This document shows positions 60,779-64,000 of a stretch of 64,000 nt of DNA, in pieces. Source of the DNA: Eubacterium sp. (lineage in GTDB: Bacteria > Bacillota > Clostridia > Lachnospirales > Lachnospiraceae); NCBI GenBank assembly GCA_017539165.1, contig JAFYHN010000079.1, positions 179,473 to 243,472 on the forward strand, given 5' to 3'. The notes beneath the pieces are model-generated. The model saw nothing but the letters and a program-made list of their open reading frames with translations, searched no databases and was not told the DNA's origin. Within the stretch, counting starts at the first letter, position 1. The number at the start of each line of letters is the position of its first letter. A program made the position numbers and the translations under genes.

Positions 60779-61129
60779 CTACTGTTTCTCAGCCTTGTAT
60801 CCTAAGCTTTCAATAACTCTTATCAGTTCATCATCGGAAATGTCCTTGCCAAGCTGCACCGTAGCCGTCTTCTTTTCCAGACTGACTTTTGCGCTGACTC
60901 CATCCATCTGATTCAATTTATTCTGAACTCTTATGCGACAGTTGGCACATCTCATTCCCTCAATATGGATCGTTTTAACTGCTATAACATTATCCAGTTT
61001 TTTAGTTTTTATCAGTTTTTCCTTATCTCCGCCGCCACAACAGGCTCCTTCACCTTTAAAATGTGGAATTGAATTCTTTATCGCAAAGAAAAGGATTACC
61101 GCTATAATAACCAACAACAAAACGTTCAT
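60779..61129 (-). CDS. Membrane-anchored Cys-rich/HMA metal-binding protein
   Basis: 116 aa. An N-terminal membrane helix (~1-18) leads into a GACCGGG Cys-rich stretch like the small FeoB-associated proteins, then a full heavy-metal-associated domain (~50-115) with GMRCANC. It may shuttle iron or copper at the membrane. No FeoB or P-type ATPase lies in the window. Confidence 0.83.
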   Translation of the reverse strand: MNVLLLVIIAVILFFAIKNSIPHFKGEGACCGGGDKEKLIKTKKLDNVIAVKTIHIEGMRCANCRIRVQNKLNQMDGVSAKVSLEKKTATVQLGKDISDDELIRVIESLGYKAEKQ

Positions 61130-61181
61130 ATCATTTTAATCCATAAATACACTTATTAACATAGCTTGTAGTTATATCAAT

Positions 61182-61246
61182 ATATCGCAAATTAGATGTA
61201 TCTAATTTGCGATATAAAATATAACACATTTACTTTTTAAAATCAA
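61182..61246 (-). promoter_or_regulatory. Promoter and long palindromic operator of the HMA gene
   Basis: TTGATT (61241-61246), 17 bp, TATATT (61218-61223). Directly downstream lies a perfect 16-bp inverted repeat, ATATCGCAAATTAGAT-GT-ATCTAATTTGCGATAT (arms 61182-61197 and 61200-61215). Its centre matches the operator at 60726, and both promoters share ATGTGTTATATT. Confidence 0.75.
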
Positions 61247-61270
61247 TCCCCTTCATTCAGCTATGGAACA

Positions 61271-62140
61271 TTATTCCTTACTGTTTATGTATATATAAGC
61301 ATCTTCCAAAGATACATCGGCAGGAACAGAACCCAACGCTGGTTTTCTGTCGCTCAATATCTTAAAACGAATTCCGCCCTCAATATGCATCTTTGTTGTG
61401 ATCCTGTATCTACTCTCAAGCATTCTCGCCTCTTCCTCACTTTCGGTAAAGTAAGTCCATAACATTCCCTCAGCACATTTTATCAGTTTGCCTGCCTGGC
61501 CTGTATATTCCAGTTTTCCTTTCTTCATAACCATTATCTGATCTGTTGTAGCTGCAAGGTCTTCCACAACATGTGTTGAAAAAAGAACTGTTCTGTCCTT
61601 CGAAAAATCAACCAGCAGTTTTCTTATTTTTACTCTCTCTTCCGGATCCAGTCCCGTTGTTGGTTCATCTACTATCAGTAGTTCCGGTTCATTCACCAGT
61701 GCCTGACAAAGTCCCACTCTCCTTTTCATTCCACCGGACAGCTGTTTGTTCTTCTTAGTTTTGTGTTCTGCTAAGTCAGTTCGTTCCAGATAATGATTTA
61801 CTCTCTTCTTACATTTATCTTTATCAACTCCCGACATTCTCCCCAGATACATCAGAGTTTCTTCCACGGTCAGGTTTGGAAAAAGATTAAGTTCCTGGGG
61901 AAGATAACCGATTCTTTTACAGATTTCATTATAGTTATTTTCTGTATACGGTATATCATCAAACATTACATTTCCCGAAGCCGGTTTGATGATAGTCGTG
62001 AGAACTCTCATAAGAGTAGTTTTTCCCGCTCCATTTTCTCCCAAAAGTCCATATATACCCGTTCCTATATCAAAACTCATATCATCTATTCCAATATGTC
62101 CGTTCTTAAATATAACCTTAAGATTTTTAACTGTTATCAT
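61271..62140 (-). CDS. ABC transporter ATP-binding protein
   Basis: 289 aa, ABC-2 exporter type. Walker A GENGAGKTT (~35-43), Q-loop LPQELNLFPNLTV, signature LSGGMKRRVG, Walker B LLIVDEPTTGLDP and H-loop STHVVED are all intact, with a ~70-residue C-terminal extension. The ATG at 62140 follows AGGAGG. It drives export by the two membrane proteins encoded upstream; the cargo (antimicrobial peptide, lipid or drug) is unknown. Confidence 0.93.
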   Translation of the reverse strand: MITVKNLKVIFKNGHIGIDDMSFDIGTGIYGLLGENGAGKTTLMRVLTTIIKPASGNVMFDDIPYTENNYNEICKRIGYLPQELNLFPNLTVEETLMYLGRMSGVDKDKCKKRVNHYLERTDLAEHKTKKNKQLSGGMKRRVGLCQALVNEPELLIVDEPTTGLDPEERVKIRKLLVDFSKDRTVLFSTHVVEDLAATTDQIMVMKKGKLEYTGQAGKLIKCAEGMLWTYFTESEEEARMLESRYRITTKMHIEGGIRFKILSDRKPALGSVPADVSLEDAYIYINSKE

Positions 62141-62144
62141 CAAA

Positions 62145-62801
62145 TCAATCCCTCCTGAATTCTAATGTCTTAGGTAGTATTAAAATGCCTAAAACCCCTG
62201 CGATCATTAACCCTATAATCTTTCCCGGAATCCAGCCCGATATTCCTGTATCAGTTTCGGCATATACATAAGCAAAAACATTGTATCTTCCTAATGTTCT
62301 GTTCCCAAGAGTTGAGAACAGATTTAACCATAACACCAGTCCAGTTCCTATTCCTTTCCAGATATTACTGGTGACATTTGCTATTATCAAAACTAAAATG
62401 CCCCAGAAAACTATAGATATTCCTACTGCCAGCAGATACTCAAAATACTTTTGTAATTCACTATGAAAATCCTGAGTTACAGGCTTCCATATAAAAAACG
62501 TAAAATATCCTGCAGCTGAGAAGAATAATATATATATTAACTGAATGAAAAATCTCATATATACCATCCTTTTTCTACTCTTTTCCGGGAGTAAAGATAT
62601 GATCTCCCATCTTTGTTCTCTTTTCTCAACAAGGTAAGTATCTGCAAACATTACCATCGTGAGAGCAGACATCATTACATCCATAGTACATCCAATCTCA
62701 TTAGTATCTGAGATTCCCCTTAATACCGGCAAGAACATAACGATCAAAACCGAATAGATAATCTTGTACGGCGGAAGCACGATCTTTATCTCCTCCCTCA
62801 T
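62145..62801 (-). CDS. ABC-2 type membrane protein (smaller subunit)
   Basis: 218 aa with about six membrane helices. It has no conserved motif beyond the topology, and a KREQRWEIISLLPEKSRKRM cytoplasmic coupling-type segment (~55-75). The ATG at 62801 overlaps the stop of the larger permease (ATGA), and the ATPase gene follows within 5 bp. Confidence 0.82.
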   Translation of the reverse strand: MREEIKIVLPPYKIIYSVLIVMFLPVLRGISDTNEIGCTMDVMMSALTMVMFADTYLVEKREQRWEIISLLPEKSRKRMVYMRFFIQLIYILFFSAAGYFTFFIWKPVTQDFHSELQKYFEYLLAVGISIVFWGILVLIIANVTSNIWKGIGTGLVLWLNLFSTLGNRTLGRYNVFAYVYAETDTGISGWIPGKIIGLMIAGVLGILILPKTLEFRRD

Positions 62802-63907
62802 AATCTCACCTTCTTCCACTTAAATATTCCCAAAAGAATGCATATACCCGAAACCAAAATTAGCAAAATCTGATTTAAGAGATATATCTGTTCAGGAGCC
62901 GTCTCAAAAAAAGTACCATCAAATCTGAACAACAGCCCCAGAAACCTTCCATAAAACCCGAAATATCCACATGAATCATAGGAACCAAGATTTGAATATA
63001 TAATATACAGAATCATAATTGGTATCGCCGGTATCGGATTTCTAAACAGAAGAGACACAAGCACACATATAGCTGTCGAAATGATAACCGTCGGCATAAC
63101 ATAGAGTGCTGACGCCCTTGTCATATTAATAATCACATCTAGTACACTATCACTGAGTTCATTTCTTATACAAGGGGTAGAAAAAACAATTAGCATAACA
63201 AATACAACTATTGTTAACGCAATAACTCCACTCAGGAATTTTCCCAAAACATAACGCCATGCAGTAATCGGTTTAGTATGAAGTAATTCATACGTTTCTT
63301 TTTTAGTATCAGCTATAAAGAGAAACGCTAGCATTACCGCTGAGAAAAATGACACCATCACACCGGCGAAGTCAGCGAATTTATACGCAAAATAATAGGA
63401 GTACGAATGTTCACTCAGCTTAGAATCCATGTACTGATTTACCTCGTCCGTTGTCGCCTTTTTATTTGCTGCATCCACAAATACACCGCTATTATAATAG
63501 CTGTATTTTTCCTTCATATACGATATCGTTTCCGACATTGTCATATTGCGTGATCTGATGTCATTTATAGCTTCTTCTGCTTCCGTTTCATTCATATCCA
63601 AATGCTCCATCAGATCATTTTTTATGATCTCAAGTCCTCTCTCATATCTCTCTTGCCCATCAACCGTTATATATCCATAATATACATCCGTATCAGTTAT
63701 TGTGACTTCCTCCGGTTTTTCAAGGACCTCATCCTCTGAATACCTATGTATATTCAGATATTCAACTAGGCACAAATATACTGTGACCATAATGACCAGC
63801 ATCCCAATCCAATATAAGGGATTTTTAAGATAGTTTTTTAATTCCCTGCCTATAATAACTTTCATATTTATAACCCGTCTTTCCGCGAAAGACACCGATG
63901 GGGTCAT
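62798..63907 (-). CDS. ABC-2 type permease (larger subunit)
   Basis: 369 aa. It has a first membrane helix (~30-50), a large extracellular domain (~55-180), then five helices in the C-terminal half (from ~185), with the KKETYELLHTKPITAWRYVLGKFLSG segment typical of ABC-2 permeases. AAGAGGG lies four bases before the ATG at 63907; the later ATG at 63865 (MKVIIGREL) looks more family-like but has a poor site. A GTCTTTC-CGC-GAAAGAC dyad (63877-63893) lies between the two. It is the first gene of the ABC unit seen here. Confidence 0.85.
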   Translation of the reverse strand: MTPSVSFAERRVINMKVIIGRELKNYLKNPLYWIGMLVIMVTVYLCLVEYLNIHRYSEDEVLEKPEEVTITDTDVYYGYITVDGQERYERGLEIIKNDLMEHLDMNETEAEEAINDIRSRNMTMSETISYMKEKYSYYNSGVFVDAANKKATTDEVNQYMDSKLSEHSYSYYFAYKFADFAGVMVSFFSAVMLAFLFIADTKKETYELLHTKPITAWRYVLGKFLSGVIALTIVVFVMLIVFSTPCIRNELSDSVLDVIINMTRASALYVMPTVIISTAICVLVSLLFRNPIPAIPIMILYIIYSNLGSYDSCGYFGFYGRFLGLLFRFDGTFFETAPEQIYLLNQILLILVSGICILLGIFKWKKVRL

Positions 63908-64000
63908 GAAACCCTCTTTTCTTTCGCTATCTAATCTATTTTCCTTCTGTTATTATCTTCTTATAAGACTGACACACTACAGAACACGTGGAGGTGAGTG

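Noticed and set aside
63950-64000. Possible plus-strand gene start at GTGGAGGTGAGTG
   Set aside because: The window ends before any coding evidence; no call possible.

Overview
The window looks like a chromosomal segment of a low-GC, Gram-positive gut or rumen Clostridia, most likely a xylan-using Lachnospiraceae (Butyrivibrio/Coprococcus/Roseburia type). The evidence is the dcw cell-division cluster in Firmicutes order, the cytoplasmic glucuronoxylan and uronate pathway, strong AGGAGG ribosome binding sites, DUF3793/flavodoxin iron genes and a KTGD-type surface protein. Nearly everything is on the minus strand; only the pair at 49638-52238 is on the plus strand.

Layout. 1-779: 5' part of purM. 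962-12097: hemicellulose/uronate block (GH43, GH115 alpha-glucuronidase, uxuA, uxuB, then carboxylesterase, a GGDEF protein and GH5). None of the enzymes has a signal peptide, so the block processes imported acidic xylo-oligosaccharides in the cytoplasm. 12169-14866: hypothetical membrane protein, acyl-CoA thioesterase, coiled-coil protein and glycosyltransferase. 15020-23645: compact dcw cluster (mraZ, rsmH, ftsL, pbp, murD, ftsW, divIB, ftsZ) with a readable MraZ-type operator and a separate ftsZ promoter. 23936-26057: lgt and ychF.

26042-42039 is a 16-kb integrative element inserted into the 5' end of ychF. A 16-bp exact direct repeat (the first five codons of ychF plus one base) marks both ends. 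It carries a tyrosine integrase, a Tn916-type excisionase, a DnaC-like ATPase, two RepA_N-like initiators and an iteron-like region. It also carries one long defence operon read from a strong promoter at 41503-41531. The operon order is: half-size HsdS-like protein, HsdM-like protein with atypical catalytic motifs, canonical HsdM, half-size HsdS, full HsdS, HsdR, CD-NTase, SLATT 2TM effector, second CD-NTase with AGS-C sensor. This composite of type I restriction and CBASS-like signalling is the most interesting part of the window. Insertion swaps the promoter of ychF: int now reads into ychF, and the old ychF leader, left at 42024 onward, points into the element.

42093-64000 is an accessory region: a nitroreductase-GNAT fusion, a repeat-rich surface protein, an ECF sigma / 2TM protein / PrsW-like protease cluster with one nonsense-split gene, a putative membrane terpene cyclase with GH31, a nucleoside deoxyribosyltransferase, a serine hydrolase, several small hypotheticals and decayed genes, an rRNA/tRNA methyltransferase, GH36, an iron-related group with two matching promoter/operator modules, and an ABC-2 exporter. 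I saw no rRNA, tRNA or CRISPR array. All functional calls rest on reading the sequence; no database search was run.
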